Assembly: GCA_031763025.1 (NCBI GenBank)
Contig: JASSKH010000006.1
Location: forward strand, 5,143,691-5,207,690
Source of the DNA: Macrocystis pyrifera
Lineage: Eukaryota; Sar; Phaeophyceae; Laminariales; Laminariaceae
Direction: 5' to 3'
Length of the DNA: 64,000 nucleotides
A program made the translations under genes and the position numbers. This document shows positions 20,974 through 33,700 of this stretch, in pieces. The notes beneath the pieces are model-generated. The model was not told the DNA's origin and did not search any database. It worked only from the letters and a program-made list of their open reading frames with translations. Every line of letters starts with the position of its first letter. Positions within the stretch are counted from its first letter, which is position 1.

Positions 20974-21540
20974 CCGGAGGGAGGGAGGGGCTGTTGGGGC
21001 AGGGTTAGTGGTGCGGCCGCTGTGCTGCTGCTGCTGCTGCCGGGCGGGGTGGTGGTGGTGGTGTTGGTGACAGTGTTGCGGATGGTGTTACTGATGATGT
21101 TGCTGACGGATGGCGGGTGGGGTTGTGGGGCTCATGGATGGTGTTGGTGTTGCTGATGGATGGCGTTGGTGTTAGTGTGTCGGTGTTGCTGATGGTGTTC
21201 CAGATGGTGCTGCTATTTTTTGGTTTGTGTGTTTATGCGTGTCACAGCAGCATTATCGTATATATATTTGACTCTATACATACCGGTATATGATACATAG
21301 TTTTCATGTGGGCCGTTACATCTTTCGCTCGACCGCTTGCCTCACTCAGCTTTTTCTTTCTTTCTATTTCGTGTATTCCTTCTGTAGTTCAGACGGAGTA
21401 GTAGCACTATTAATATCGGCAGTAGTAGTAGTAGTAGCAGTAGCAGTAGCAGTAATAATCGTAGTGATAGTGTGAGCAGCAGTAATGGGATGCGGCATCC
21501 TGCCTGTCATGATGGTCATGTTTTTGTTGTCGGATAGGAT

Positions 21541-21592
21541 TGCGTTGGGTTGGGTTGGGTCGGGTCGGGTCGGGTCAGGTCGAGTCGGGTCG
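21541..21592. repeat. (GGGTT)/(GGGTC) pentanucleotide repeat
   Basis: Tandem TTGGG then TCGGG pentamers. A similar GGGTC run lies at about 37090-37145. Confidence 0.85.
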
Positions 21593-21914
21593 ACCGCTGC
21601 TACAGCTGAAAGTTGTCCTGAAGTTGAAATTCTTCTTGGCGAGCGTCGACGGGTGACATTTTCTCGCCCACCGGCCACCTGGTAACTTCCGTTCGTACAA
21701 AGCGATGCGAGCAAAGCTTCTTTTATCGTACATGTGACATATTATTCTCCAGCTACTTTAGCAATATTTGCCGGCGACTGCCGCTTTTAGCTAATGTTGT
21801 GCATAGCGGATGGATGCTAGGTGCTAGGAGTAGCCATTGCTTTCGATGAGGGTCGGGCTGGACAATTTTAAAACTCATCTGTCCTTGTCAGCCCGGCGCC
21901 CTCTTTTTGTTTCA

Positions 21915-21915
<1 letters not shown>

Positions 21916-21953
<38 letters not shown>
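21916..21953. repeat. G38 homopolymer
   Basis: Uninterrupted G run after TTCAC. Confidence 0.9.
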
Positions 21954-21954
<1 letters not shown>

Positions 21955-24149
21955 GGGGGTTGGTGTCCCCGGGTTCTCGTCGGTAATATAATATGCCTGT
22001 GGTGATACCGTCCCCACTTCAACGGTTGTACTACTTTACTGTACTGGTATTTGTTTTTTTTTTTCTGTGACTCGTATTTAGCCCGGTGTGTGGGCGGTTT
22101 CGGATAATGTACGTAGCTAACAGACGGCAGGTAGTTAGGTGTGAGGATAGTTGATGGAAAGTGGTTCAGGCTGGAGGTTAACTTATAAAACCCCCTCTGG
22201 GACTGCACTCGCGTTTTTGGCGACGAACTAATTCTATTGTACGTGGGATTTCGTTGAGATTTGTTTTTGCAGTGTATGTAGTGAAAGGGTCGTCGCTATG
22301 TAAACATTGCCAGCCGGTCTCCTTCTCTTGGGGCGTTGGTTGGCCGGGTGGGTGGGCGGGTGAGGGAGCTGCTGACATAATATAGCCTTGGGGATGCCTT
22401 CTTGACCTTGCAGCGAATTAATGCTGGATTGCATGCATTCGTACTTTTGTTTTGTTTTGTACAGCAAGCAGCGAGCGGGAGCGGGGGGTTATCAATACAC
22501 AAACGAGGGAAAGAGCAAGAAGAGAGAGGCAGAGAGAGAGGCATAAACGGCGCGGATCCTTTTTTTTTTCCCAGTTTCACAATTATTGAGCTGTTTTGTT
22601 GACATCCGGGCATCCAAGCTTGACCGGTCACCATTTTCTCGCTACAGGGTTGGATGCTGTCATCAGGCATTGCTACACATGACATTGTTTGCCTTGTTCG
22701 TGCGGAACACGTATATACTATACATACGTGCGTCCCTTTCAGACGCATGACGAGTGTGCCACGATATTTTAGCACCTTCCGTGCTGTTACGGTTGAAACA
22801 ACCGCGGTCTATTGAACAGGTCACTCCACGCATTTCATGCCTCGCACAGATAATCGGTTTCCACTTACTTGACGATCTACTGTGAGTAGCTTGTTTTTGG
22901 CATACCAGGTATTGCTATATTTTCCTGATATATCTGTAGGATACACTGTTGCGTTGTACCAGGTAGCTCTCATGTTAGTGAGAGCCGTATAATCTGCACG
23001 CTGATCTATTGGCACATCCATATATGTAATGTATGTTTCCTGGGTTGGATGTGTACTAATAATGTGCACCCTGAGCTATCATTAGCACACCCATATATGT
23101 TTCCTGGGTTAGATGCGTGTACTATGCAGATCCTGTGCTCAACAACCTCTCACGACGGCAGGCAAGGAACTAGATGATATCTCTAGATTCTGTAGACAGA
23201 TAGATCACGACCTGTCCGAGGTGTGAATCATCTAGGAAAGGCAATACAGGTAACGTTCGCAACAAGTAGCTAATGATGGGACTTACTCACTTTTGAGGTG
23301 AACGTCTGCACGTACAGACCGCAGAGGAGGTGCCCGTCGTCGTACAACTAAAACGGCAGCCCGCAAGGCCCGTGACCCCCTCGCTCGTCGATATGCGAGG
23401 CCATTCTGGTCGGGAATATGATGCCCGTTTGTAATCTGGTGTGAACATCAAATGGAGCTTACATTATCATCCGCAGTGAGTGGCAGATCCTTCTCCGGGT
23501 TCCTGAAAACTCATCTATTAAAAATACAACACAACACTTTGATTGCGCCGCATATCTACAGCTAAATCGGCGTTTGACATATGAACACGCACTGCTGTCT
23601 GTTGTTGCACTGCCGTACAACGCCTTCACCGAGTAACGAGTCGGTACGCTCTTGGACACTACTATTATTATTACTGCTACGACTACTATTACTCCTGCTG
23701 TATGCGACTGGGTACCAATTTTCTATTCGTAATACGGCCCCTTGATGGAAGTGACATACTGTACGTATGTACGTCAAACTTGCTGCAGTAAGTGCAACTG
23801 ACTTGCAAAAAGATTACCCAATACATTTTGGTTCTAATTATACCGCAACGTCTACACACATTGCAAGTGCCATAACGCCATAATAACCTAATATGTTGTG
23901 TCTTCTCGAAAGTTGCATCTCTAGATACTTCGACCGTGTAGTTAGTTGTCGGCACTCTCGGTCTTTATGTATGTGTGCATCCGTTCGTTGCTATTTGATG
24001 CAACAAAGTTCCGTCACGCCACAGCAACATCACCTGTGTGTTTTCCTTCGCATATTTGGGGTGACCTACCTTTCTACAGCTATATGTGCTGCTACAGCTT
24101 ACTCGCCATGAACACGAGACTACGAGTATATACAACTCAACTACAAAAC

Positions 24150-24975
24150 GCATAATAACCTGAAATAATCGAAGGCATTATTATCTACTACTGTGACAGG
24201 TTTGAAGCACGGACGAGCCTGCAAACCGCTGAAAAGATCGCACACAGCCCTTGGAGCTTGCACGTGCCTTACGGTCTACACATACCGGACAGACCCGTAC
24301 GATACCCGTACGACGAATACTGCGCCGACGCCGTCATTGGCCGTGGCCTTTACGCCTGAAGGGGTGCCAGTCGACCGGCCGTGTTCAATATCATGTTTTT
24401 GTGCTTCTACCATAGAGGTACAATCCGTACTGCCATGGTGTTGCCGTCGTGCCCAAAGGGTAGATAAGCAATATCTACTTCTTGAAGACGGATGCATATT
24501 GTGTTTGAGAAAGAAACGAGCTGCGTTGCTGCCAAACAAAAAAAAGGCAACTGTATCTGAAGGATAAATAATTCTTCAACCGTCAGGTTTGTCGATCAAT
24601 GGATATAATTTTCAAGAATGGATACGGCGACAACATACCACGTTTTCCCGCCTCCCTTGCATGAAAAGAAGACGCGGGTTGCTACTATTATGTATACTAC
24701 CAAAAAAATGCTGCCGTCAAGCTGTGGTACGACCCCAGGCGATGCAGACAGACGATGTCCTCCTGGCGATCCGTATGATAATGGTGTAGCGACTCCCCAA
24801 CATGGGGCCCCGAAAATATACTTGTTCGACCCCCCGTTGCTGCCGCGGCGATACCATCGTTTAAACGTGATTCCGACGATCTCGGGTTCAGGCGACCCCC
24901 TGGCAACAATGTTAGTATACCCTGGCGGCCCTGTAAAACAAATTGGCGTTGCTGAATGCTGCGTGGCGTCATGAG
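24150..24975 (+). pseudogene. possible decayed coding remnant, unidentified
   Basis: Two separated + strand segments read like protein. One contains RPVRYPYDEYCADAVIGRG and stops near 24358. The other, in a different frame, contains KIYLFDPPLLPRRYHRLNV and ends GGPVKQIGVAECCVAS at 24974. I do not recognise a family. No splice signals clearly join them. They may be unrelated chance ORFs; this is a low-confidence call. Confidence 0.2.
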
Positions 24976-26829
24976 CGAAACCCGGAAAAGCCTCCGACGT
25001 GGCGATGCTGGTGAGATTTTGGCTTGTCACTCCGATTTGTAGAAGTTGTCGGGTGCTGAAGGTAAGCAGGCCTTCTTGCTCCAATCGTCGGAAGGACCAG
25101 GGGTTCGTGCCGCTGAACGGATTGGTGCTCTTCACGCAAGGCGTAGACTAAGGCTGCCATTCGCGTTGAAATCTCCGGTAATTCAGCAATGTTTCGTCTG
25201 GTACCTATCATAATACTTCCTGCGTCTCGTAAGCAAAGTCACATGGGGTGCAGGCCGTATCACCACAGCAGGGCAGGAGCCATAGTAGGATTCGTGGCAA
25301 TTTATATGACAAAGGAAATAATAATTGAAACGTTACATAAAAACCTGAGGTTTGGTTCGTCCAGCAGTTTGGGCCGATTTTTTTTTTTTGCCATTTTGCT
25401 CGCCTGTTTCGGCGTTTTGGCCTTTTTTTTTTTTTTTTTTTTTGCGGTTTGAACACTAGAGAGCATTGATATCTCACGAAATCCCTCCAGCAAGGCGCGA
25501 GACTACCTAGCATCGATTCCTACAGCGACAGCGAGGAGCGCCAGATTCAAATGCCGTTATTGTTTCCAGTTTCTCTGAAAAGAGACAAATGTGGCCTGTT
25601 TCGGCCGGATTTGCTCTTGTTACACCGACCACCCCCCCGGCAAATGCAGCGAAACGTGAGTTTCCAATCCTAAAAGCACGTACAACCTGACACGGTCAAG
25701 GGCCTGTACATACGTAACTGATTTTGCTTATGGAACAGAGGAAGTGTCTCCTCTATGTCGGTCTGGCATTGCATGCAACCAACAAACAACGACAGCAAAA
25801 GAAAAGCGCGAAGATGCAAACATGTTTCATCCAGAGCTCGTGCGGCGGCAACACAAGCGCGGGATCCCAAAACAAAATCGGTGTTTGCTCGTGACTAGAG
25901 GCGTGCTGCTAGCTGCCAATATGGAGGTGATTCTCCGCGAACGGTCTAGAATTGCCGTGCGAACGTGGGGCAGATCGTACTCGTAGCAGCTATCTTGGGT
26001 TTGCCGCAGCGGTCGCGAGATACCTCCTGTCCTTGCCAGCTGTGGTTTGTCGGAACAGTCATAGCGACAAGGTAGGAGGGAGAAGAGGGAAGGAGAAAGA
26101 ACGGGGGAGTGGAGCGGCTACTGTTTTGCGTCGGTCACTCGATGACCTGGTTTATGCGCGCAACGTCCAATAGGAACAGAGTAAGAAGGTCAGAGATAGA
26201 TAGATAGAGAGTATGTCCCGGCAATAAAATAGGGTGTTAGGGGGGGGGGTGCAGTAGGGGGGGGGGCGCGCGCGTCCTTTTGTAAGCCACGTCCCACTAC
26301 GATGCTCATTTCCTGGCGCGTACTTCCTTCTACAGATGCAACCGATCAACTTGACTACACGTAATACAACGAATGACGGGAACACAGTCGATGCGTTTTG
26401 GAAGATCCTCTTTTTCAGGGATACATGTACACCAAGATCAACGACAACACCGACACCAACAACAAGATCAGCGACAACACCGACACCAACAACAAGATTA
26501 ACGACAACACCACCAACAACAACCACAACCACACCACCAGGCCAACCAATCGCGCTTGCTCACATTTCACCGGCGTCCAGAGACACACCGAAATCGCCCC
26601 GTCGCTGCCCGCCCCCCCCCCCTTCCCGCCTCCACCCCCACCCCTGCCCCCAGCGCCGTCTCCATCGGAAGACTTTTTTCCCGAGCCACTATCACCGTGC
26701 CCGCCAGTGTCGACCTCGAATATGACCACTTCCATGTTCGCCCCTGATATCCCTGTCAGATCGCTAATCCTGCATGATACGTAGCGAGCGGCGACAGAGT
26801 AAGCGGACGTTTTTAGCGTACATGCAGGG

Positions 26830-26904
26830 GACGTCAGGCACCAGTTGGTTTTCTTGATGCCTTCCTTCCTGTGTATTATGCATAGGTACTGGACGGGTTG
26901 AGGG

Positions 26905-26907
<3 letters not shown>
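26830..26907 (-). mobile_element. non-LTR retrotransposon fragment (77-bp duplicate of 27545-27627)
   Basis: Nearly identical to 27545-27627, including CTTCCTTCCTGTGTATTATG and TACTGGACGGGTTGAGGGTT. It is followed by a G37 run. On the minus strand it reads as the same coding segment (IIHRKEG-KKTN) and then breaks off. Confidence 0.7.

Positions 26908-26943
<36 letters not shown>
26907..26943 (-). repeat. G37 run = poly(C) tail of the retroelement at 26944-27627
   Basis: Directly follows CGTACTC on the other side. On the element strand this reads GAGTACG-C(n). Confidence 0.8.
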
Positions 26944-27132
26944 CGTACTCATTCGTTGCTTGCCTTAGTCATTTGACCATTGACCACGCATCCCTTTCGA
27001 GACGGAGCACCGTTCCTACTCCTAATAGAGACACCTCCAACAATTGGGCGCTCATTACGTTGTTTCCATAGATTACATAGAAACTTTTTGCTAATCTTAT
27101 CCCCTTTCTGTTTGGCCTCCTGTGGCCACCAT
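26944..27132 (-). mobile_element. retrotransposon 3' UTR (variant A 3' end)
   Basis: Lies between the stop codon of the reverse-transcriptase ORF (27133) and the C-tail. It contains GCGTACTCATTCGTTGCTTG, GAGACGGAGCACCGTTCC and AGAGACACCTCCAACA, all shared with the solo copies at 14100 and 43636. Confidence 0.75.
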
Positions 27133-27627
27133 CTATCTCCTAGGACAGCGATCGTTTTCTCGCTGCTTCATCGTATCAAACTCCTCCATGTCACGTTCGT
27201 CTATTTTCCTCATCTCCTCTTCTAACACATCCCGTTCCTCCTTGTATATTTCACATTCTCCTACTATATGAGTTCTACTCTCTATTGCTTTGCCACACGG
27301 GCACATCTGTGCGTCTACTTCCTCCTCTTCCCGGCTACTGGTGTACCTCTTTCTTCTTTCTGGCAGGTCCAGGTCCCCTACACGAAAGCGCAGTTTCAGC
27401 GTTTTCGCGAAGTCCATTGGGCCATGTAGATACGTTTTCATTCCTATTCCTTCCCTCAATCCCCCGTATATCTCTAAGTGTTTTTCCGATTCCACCTTGT
27501 TTCTTAGCGCTAGTCTTTCCCTTCTTTCTATCCTTTCTTCTACTGACGTCAGGCACGAGTTGGTTTTCTTGTTGCCTTCCTTCCTGTGTATTATGCATAG
27601 GTACTGGACGGGTTGAGGGTTGGCGCG
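27133..27627 (-). mobile_element. 5'-truncated non-LTR retrotransposon: C-terminal part of reverse transcriptase ORF
   Basis: An open minus-strand frame runs from the C-tract side through HRKEGNKKTNSCLTS, ERLALRNKVESEKHLEIYGG and KTLKLRFRVGDLDLPERRKR. It continues through the zinc-knuckle-like MCPCGKAIESRTHIVGEC-x2-Y and ends in RENDRCPRR at 27133. Cys-x-Cys followed by E-(x)3-H-(x)4-C-(x)2-Y is the standard tail of LINE reverse transcriptases after the thumb region. The catalytic palm (YADD-type) and endonuclease are absent, so this copy is dead on arrival, as is usual for 5'-truncated insertions. Confidence 0.8.
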
Positions 27628-27652
27628 GGGGGGGGGGGGGGGGGGGGGGGGG
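27627..27652. repeat. G26 homopolymer next to retroelement 5' break
   Basis: Lies at the 5' side of the truncated element on its own strand, just as the G37 run abuts the 77-bp duplicate. Confidence 0.85.
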
Positions 27653-27959
27653 CTAGAGGGGGGCTAGGGGCATGGGGGAGGAGACGGGGGCGGGCGGAGG
27701 GTACACTTCTATATATCACAACACGCTACTCGCGCGGGGTGCATCATTGCTGCGTCCTGTGCGCTTTCGCTGCCGTCGATTGTTCGATGTACACACCACT
27801 CTGCCCCGTAAACGTAAGGATCGTTTAGGCAACATCATCAGCTCCCAAAACAAAATCGTTACATTTTATCGACAGAGTGGCACATACCGCAAAGAGCATT
27901 GACTTCGTACGGAGATGAGTCGAACACAACATTTTCAGAATGCTCTCTGCCAGATCTTT

Positions 27960-28058
27960 CCTAAAACGCCTTATGGTTGTTGTTCGGTATCGGCAACCTC
28001 AACCTTCCCGTTCTGAAAAAAAATCTAGCTCTGAAATGCGAACTCAACGCTCTTAAGT
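27960..28058 (-). mobile_element. fragment of the 240-bp inverted-repeat element
   Basis: CTAAAACGCCTTA, TTGTTCGGTATCGGCAACCT and CAACCTTCCCGTTCTG match the right half of the copy at 50161. The outer end is degraded. Confidence 0.45.
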
Positions 28059-29828
28059 ACGGCAGACGAAAAAATCTCCTTTCCGAGTTTTCTAGCGGAG
28101 AAGGTGGCGTCGTCAACAACAGCAACAGCAACAGTATTGTGACCGGAGTATATACGCGGGACCTGGCCCCAAGCGCTTCCGAGCAGGGTGGGATACCCTG
28201 GGAACACAGAGGCTCAGCTGTGCCCCTCACCTCGCTTTGACGTTAGCCACTGTGCAGCCAGACTCGAGACCGTCTACCTGTATGAAATGTCATGGCGCAT
28301 TGGTTTGGCGGCAGAGGCGTGAGCAGTGGCAGGGCTGACTGAGAGTGGGGCGGGAAACAAAACCCTTTTATTTTTGGTTGCGTTGCGAATCAAAAATAAT
28401 GTCAGTGCGGGCCTCGTAAGGCTATAGGGAAAGGGTGGCAGTCTGCCACATTCCTCTTCATGTGCACTGTCACGCGTCCTACAGTACCTTTTTCGCGGTG
28501 AGAAAATGTGCAATGGAAACATGCGCGGTGCGAATATATGTTTAGGCTTTGCGCCCCGGCTCGTCAGGTTTAGCGCACACACAACCATATTTTGCTTTAA
28601 AAGGCAGACATCTACGAAATCTACGAACGATATCTACTGTACTAGATGTACCATAACGACGACACTTACGAGATCTACGAGTAGAGCTCGAGAGCCGAGA
28701 ATATTTATTGGAAAGCTTCTACGTGCTGTACGCATAAGGATGGATTATTTGTGAGGGCACGTACGCGCGTAGGTAGAGCCGGTTCGTCGGTTCGTCGGTA
28801 CAAATGATGCAGAACATTTGCTCAAGTTTTTGATGTTGTGTTCGGGCCAGGAAAAAAAGTCATGACCCGACCGGCACCTTTCGTATTTTGAAGCCTTCAT
28901 GGCTTCCTGTACAGCCGAGCACCGTTGTGTCGAGGCGCACCAATACGTTGGTCCCCCTTTTTGCGCACCTATGACTTAAATAATCTGGTTTTGGACAACC
29001 GGGTTTTTGTTTTTTGGTGTGGCCGAGAGGTAGGGACCCTCAATTTTGGGTACATCATATATCAGGTCGAGTGAGATCAGGGCGTCAAGTGGGGGCCCAG
29101 CGAGTGGCCAACTACATTTTCAGGTCTGCGTGGGGATCAATCAATCAGGGTCCCGAGCGGGAGCAGGGGTGTATGTTTAAGTCGTGGGTGGACAAAAACG
29201 GATACCCACGTACGTACGATCATACATGGGTGGCCGCTCGTATATGATGAATACGTACGTACGCATGCAACCGAGAGACCACAACGGGGTGTGAAGTTTT
29301 GCCTGTTGTTATGTTGAAGTTCCAATAAGCGGGTTAGAAGCCCAAGGACATACCGGACCAGTAGTGAGCTCACCAGCAGAATGTCGTTCCACACCCACTC
29401 CCGGTCGTGAACCACGCACTTCAAGTCCTCTGGTGCGGGATTCAGGGGTTTCGCCTTGTTGCCTCTGGCAGCGGCGGCAGGGAGGGGGGGCGGGGGGGGC
29501 ATGGATGGTATCAGGTATTCTCGCAAAACACATAATACGGTCCGAAAAGTACTGTAGGTCCCATAACCGAGTAGACAAATGTCAACGAACGAGTTCTCGA
29601 CGCGACCAAATCCATATACCCCTTCTTTGCCTGGGAGGGCCATGCACGCTACGCGGACAACAACGTGTCGGTTCATCGGCTACATACAGCCTATGATACG
29701 GTATGGGCTACTTACGGCGGTATATTTTTACCTCCCGTCATTGCCACCGTACAAGCTTTGTCCGTATACGCACTGCTGCTGCGGTACCCGCGGGTTGGTT
29801 TTAACTTAGTGGCACTCACTTCTTGCGC

Positions 29829-29864
29829 TTGTGGGCCATGCTGTGGGCCATGCTGTGGGCCATG
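29829..29864. repeat. 12-bp tandem repeat (GTGGGCCATGCT)
   Basis: Three tandem units of GTGGGCCATGCT. Confidence 0.8.
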
Positions 29865-30587
29865 CTGCACTCTCGGTTTCAACGGAAGTCCAGGAAAGAG
29901 GCTACAGTGTAGGTTGGTTTTAGCCGTGCATCGAAGACGACGTACCCCAACCGTGACCGTACACCGTAAGCGACAGTCGGCCGTTGGCGACACGCTGCGC
30001 TGATAGTTTGGTGGTATTGGAGTGGAGACGAAGACGTGCTGCTCGGTTCGATCTTATTTTATAAATTTTGAAATACGTCAGCTGTGAGTTGTAATTCTGC
30101 TGTAGATAGAACTTGACGACACCTGCAATAATACGAAGCGATTGCGCGGCGAATACATGCCTGGTACGTACGAGTACTTCTGTCCGTACAAACACAGCGT
30201 ATAGGCAAAACGGTACAGGCACAGCAGGACACAGCCGCGCAGCAGTCAGCAGTACAGCCGTCGTTTGTAAACGAAACGCATACACATATACACAATTAGC
30301 AAGCAGACAAGCAGGAAGCAGCAAGCACCAAGCAGCAAATCGCTACCGGTATTCGGCAATCGACGAAAAGCGAAAAACGACGAGATTTTATTTCGAGAAA
30401 GAATGTGGCGGTTTCGACTTTTTTGACGATCGAACCGGCACACATTCCACCGCGTGCTGTCTCTCCTCTCAACTCTCTCCTTCTTCGCCTCCCTCTCCTC
30501 CCTGTGCACGTACAGCAAGCCTTTTCTCGCTTTTGAAAACATCAGCACTGCTTGGTGCTTGGACACTGGACTGCAGCAGCGAGAGTC

Positions 30588-30753
30588 ATGCCGAAGATCT
30601 ACCTTCACTACGACGGAGAGCTAGGCCCGGACCACACGTTCGTCTGGCAGCAGGGGCGTGACTCTCCCTTCACCGAGCGCAGCCTGTCGGACGCTCTGTC
30701 CGCTTTTGCTCGCAGCTATGAGAGCAAGCACGGCCGGGAAGCCTATGCTGGAG
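30588..30753 (+). CDS. gene 2 exon 1: N-terminal 55 residues
   Basis: ATG at 30588 in a purine-rich context (GAGAGTCATGC). It encodes MPKIYLHYDGELGPDHTFVW followed by SLSDALSAFARSYESKHG. The pattern (beta-strand KIYLHY, then an amphipathic helix) resembles a small N-terminal fold rather than TPR. The donor is GGAG|GTATTT, phase 1, matching exon 2. Confidence 0.8.
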
Positions 30754-33700
30754 GTATTTGCTCTTCGTATGGGTGTGATCTTGTGCTGTTGCTGTTGCTG
30801 TTGCTGTTGTTGCCGATGATGTCGGACGCTCATACCCGCAAGCTTTCAGACTGCTGTGGTCGCGGCAATGTGCAAGGAGTCCACCACGCCAGGCAGAGAT
30901 AATACTGCAGTGTAATATTACGGGGGACCATAGTTAATAGGACCAAATATTGTTAGTAAAAATAGGTAAATATATAGGTTTTAGTATAAACCGTAGGTCC
31001 TATTTACTATGGTCCTCCGTAAATAATATGATGTGAAGCAGTACTCGTACTGGTACGAAGTGCACTGCTGTTCTTGTCCGTTTTTTCCACCAGAGAGGGT
31101 ACATACTGCAGACATGATTCAACTCTATTTTCAAGTTGTTTCCCCCAAACTCGGGATCTCAGTTCTCAGTTCCCCGAAACTCACCTACAGAGTGCAGGCA
31201 AGGTTCTGCGAACAAGCGTCGCATCGATGGCGGCAGGGGAAGGGGGGGGGCTTGGTTCCCATGAAGCCAGCCAGCTGTATGTTTTCTTTGTGTCTGACCC
31301 CCCCCCCCCCACCCCCTCCTGAAAGATGTTCCTAAATCCTACGGCCACTCTTCCGACTTCGCAGCTGATACATACCAGATATACATACCCCAGCGTATAC
31401 CTGGTATATTTTTTCAGCATGATCTACAAGTATACCCGTATATTTTTCGGCATGATCTTTTTTGCTTCTAGATGTTCATGGAAGCAGGGTGGAGTTGTGT
31501 ACCATGCATGATCGAAACCCGCGAATACCCGGCGGGTACAACCGGGACGGACAAAAATCGTGACGGGTTTGGGAGTGGCCAAAACCTGGGTGCGGGTTTG
31601 GGGCCGATCATGGAACCTTGTCTCGTGTCATTTTGAAGCATTGACTCCGAAACAAGCCTGTTCGCAAGGCTATAACGTACGTACGGCGGTAGTACCTGTA
31701 AAATGTTGTTCGGAGGGTCATCTAGAAACAAAGGTTTCAAATTGATTTTGGCAGCAGTTTATTTAGGCTGTTTGTACGTATGTGGATCAGATTTCGAGCT
31801 TTCAGATTTTGACCCGATCGCATCTTCAGCTGTTGAGTTCGTAAAATCGAAAAAACAGTCTTGTTCGTATCCTAGAACAGCGTATTTATTGGGCGTGCAG
31901 AGATGAGAGCAAACGCCTAGAATAGCGAGACTAACTGCCGCTGGTTGTTGTTGTGGTCTGGCGCCGCGAGCGATAAGACGTGCCGCGTGCGCTGCAATGG
32001 GCGCAGGACCCAAGCGCCCGAGCGCACGGCGACTGCTTCTGGTCTGGCGGCGAAGAGCCGTCCCCAGTGCGCTCGTGTCAACCTGTTGTTGTGTATTTTG
32101 ACACAGCATCCAAGCCCAGCACGCCGACTGACTGACTGCAGCTACTGCTGCGGTCTACGAGTACGTATCCATGGAAGGTGCAGGCCGAGGACGTTTCTCT
32201 TGGTCTCTAGATCCAAGCCCGCGCCAGCCGACAGTAGTAGGTTCGGCCACGGAGAGACGCGCCGACCGCCGACTGCGTGTCGGGCGCGAAGCAACGTCGC
32301 CATATACAGCTGTGCCACCATCCACCTCATCGATATCTCTGCTGCTGCTTGCTTGCGTGGATAACATGTTGAATTTTTGGTTGCCATGCATTTTTTTCCA
32401 TTTGAAAAAATCTGATGGCCCAAGTTGTCGGACTTTGGGCCAAAATCTAACTACTTGGGCCATCGGATTTTCGAACCGAAAACTTTCCGGTCCGATTTTG
32501 CGAATTCGGATTTCACGTTAGCAAGTGTTTTCGTTTTTTCGGGATATGCCTATTTCGAGGGATAGGGCAGCCACCTCCGAGGTGCAATTTTGGAGATTTT
32601 TTACGTCATTGAATTCCTATGGTGATACCTACAAAAACCAGGGCAGACGACATCTAGGGCTCTGGCGCCTATTCCGTGAAGTGCAACATGAGCTGGAAAG
32701 CGTGTTGCTCTCACGCGCCGCAGGCTACCCCCCGGCCTGCGGCCTAAAAGGGTTTTCGCGGTTGCGCGGCACGGAAGCTCGTGGTGCGCTGCGCTGCGCG
32801 CAACACGCCGTCCGACGCCCGTTGCGCCAAGCAGCTACTCCTTCTAACCCGGACGTTGTGCCATCGCAACGGCTACTTCATGGCCTACGGGTAACCGTTC
32901 TGCGGCATTGCAGCAAGGCAGGGGTCTTTGCTGCTATCATTTCCGGTTTCAGGCGTGGGTCTCACTACAGCCAGTATGTATCACCGGGAGTATTGCGTGG
33001 GCATGGGAAAGCACAGCAGGCTGGTTTCAGACCACAGCCTCTCACATGTTAAGTCGCGCTTGCTATCAACACCCCTTGCTGCCGGTATCACCCCCTTTGT
33101 TGTCGACCCCCTTGCTGACACACCCTTTTGTTATGCGGTCTGGCCGAGGTCTATTACGCTCCTTAGCATTCATTATTTCCGTACCCTCGTTATCACCCCC
33201 CTCCCCCCCACGCCGTTGCCACACCCTTAGCTGCGGGGCTCCCGTGCATGTTGTTCATCACCGGTGATGCGTTAAGTAGCACACCCCTCCACAATAGCAC
33301 ACGGGTTGATAATGTTGTTAACCTCAAGGTGTTTATCACCGGGGTATGCTTTCTTCCTTGTTTGTATGGTACAATACTGCTGTACCGTTGTACCTCGTGA
33401 TACAACACGCAAGATGCTGATATCGCACACCCCGTGTTCTAAGGATGGATGGATTTCCTTTTTTCCGAAACGATATTCCTCCAGTACAAGAGGGGCAAAA
33501 CACAACAAAAGTGGTCGTCTCGTCTAGATGCTTCGACCTTTTTACACTCCTCCCCCGGGAAATTGAGAAAGTAGCGTTGAATTCGCCCGATGGAGTATCT
33601 CGTTTTTCTGCGTGTTTACAACACAGCACCACTACTACTGCTGTTGTACTGCTGAACAGCATTGCAAGCGGTGTGTTGGTCGACATTGCACCTGTTCTTC

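Larger units (their letters stand above)
18043..30587. other. spacer between gene 1 and gene 2 (12.5 kb)
   Basis: Probably the gene 1 3' UTR, intergenic DNA and the gene 2 promoter/5' UTR. It contains G33, G38, G37 and G26 homopolymers, a 240-bp inverted-repeat element (19739), retroelement pieces (20868, 26830-27652) and GGGTT/GGGTC repeats (21541). A run of decayed protein-like ORF pieces lies at 24150-24975. I see no intact gene and no defined polyadenylation or core promoter signal. Confidence 0.55.

Noticed and set aside
24596..25135. 179-residue minus-strand ORF
   Set aside because: No family resemblance, and the opposite strand has an equally plausible piece; not enough to call a gene.
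29012..29050. GGTGTGGCCGAGAGGTAGGG, like a tRNA A box
   Set aside because: No matching B box or anticodon arm downstream.
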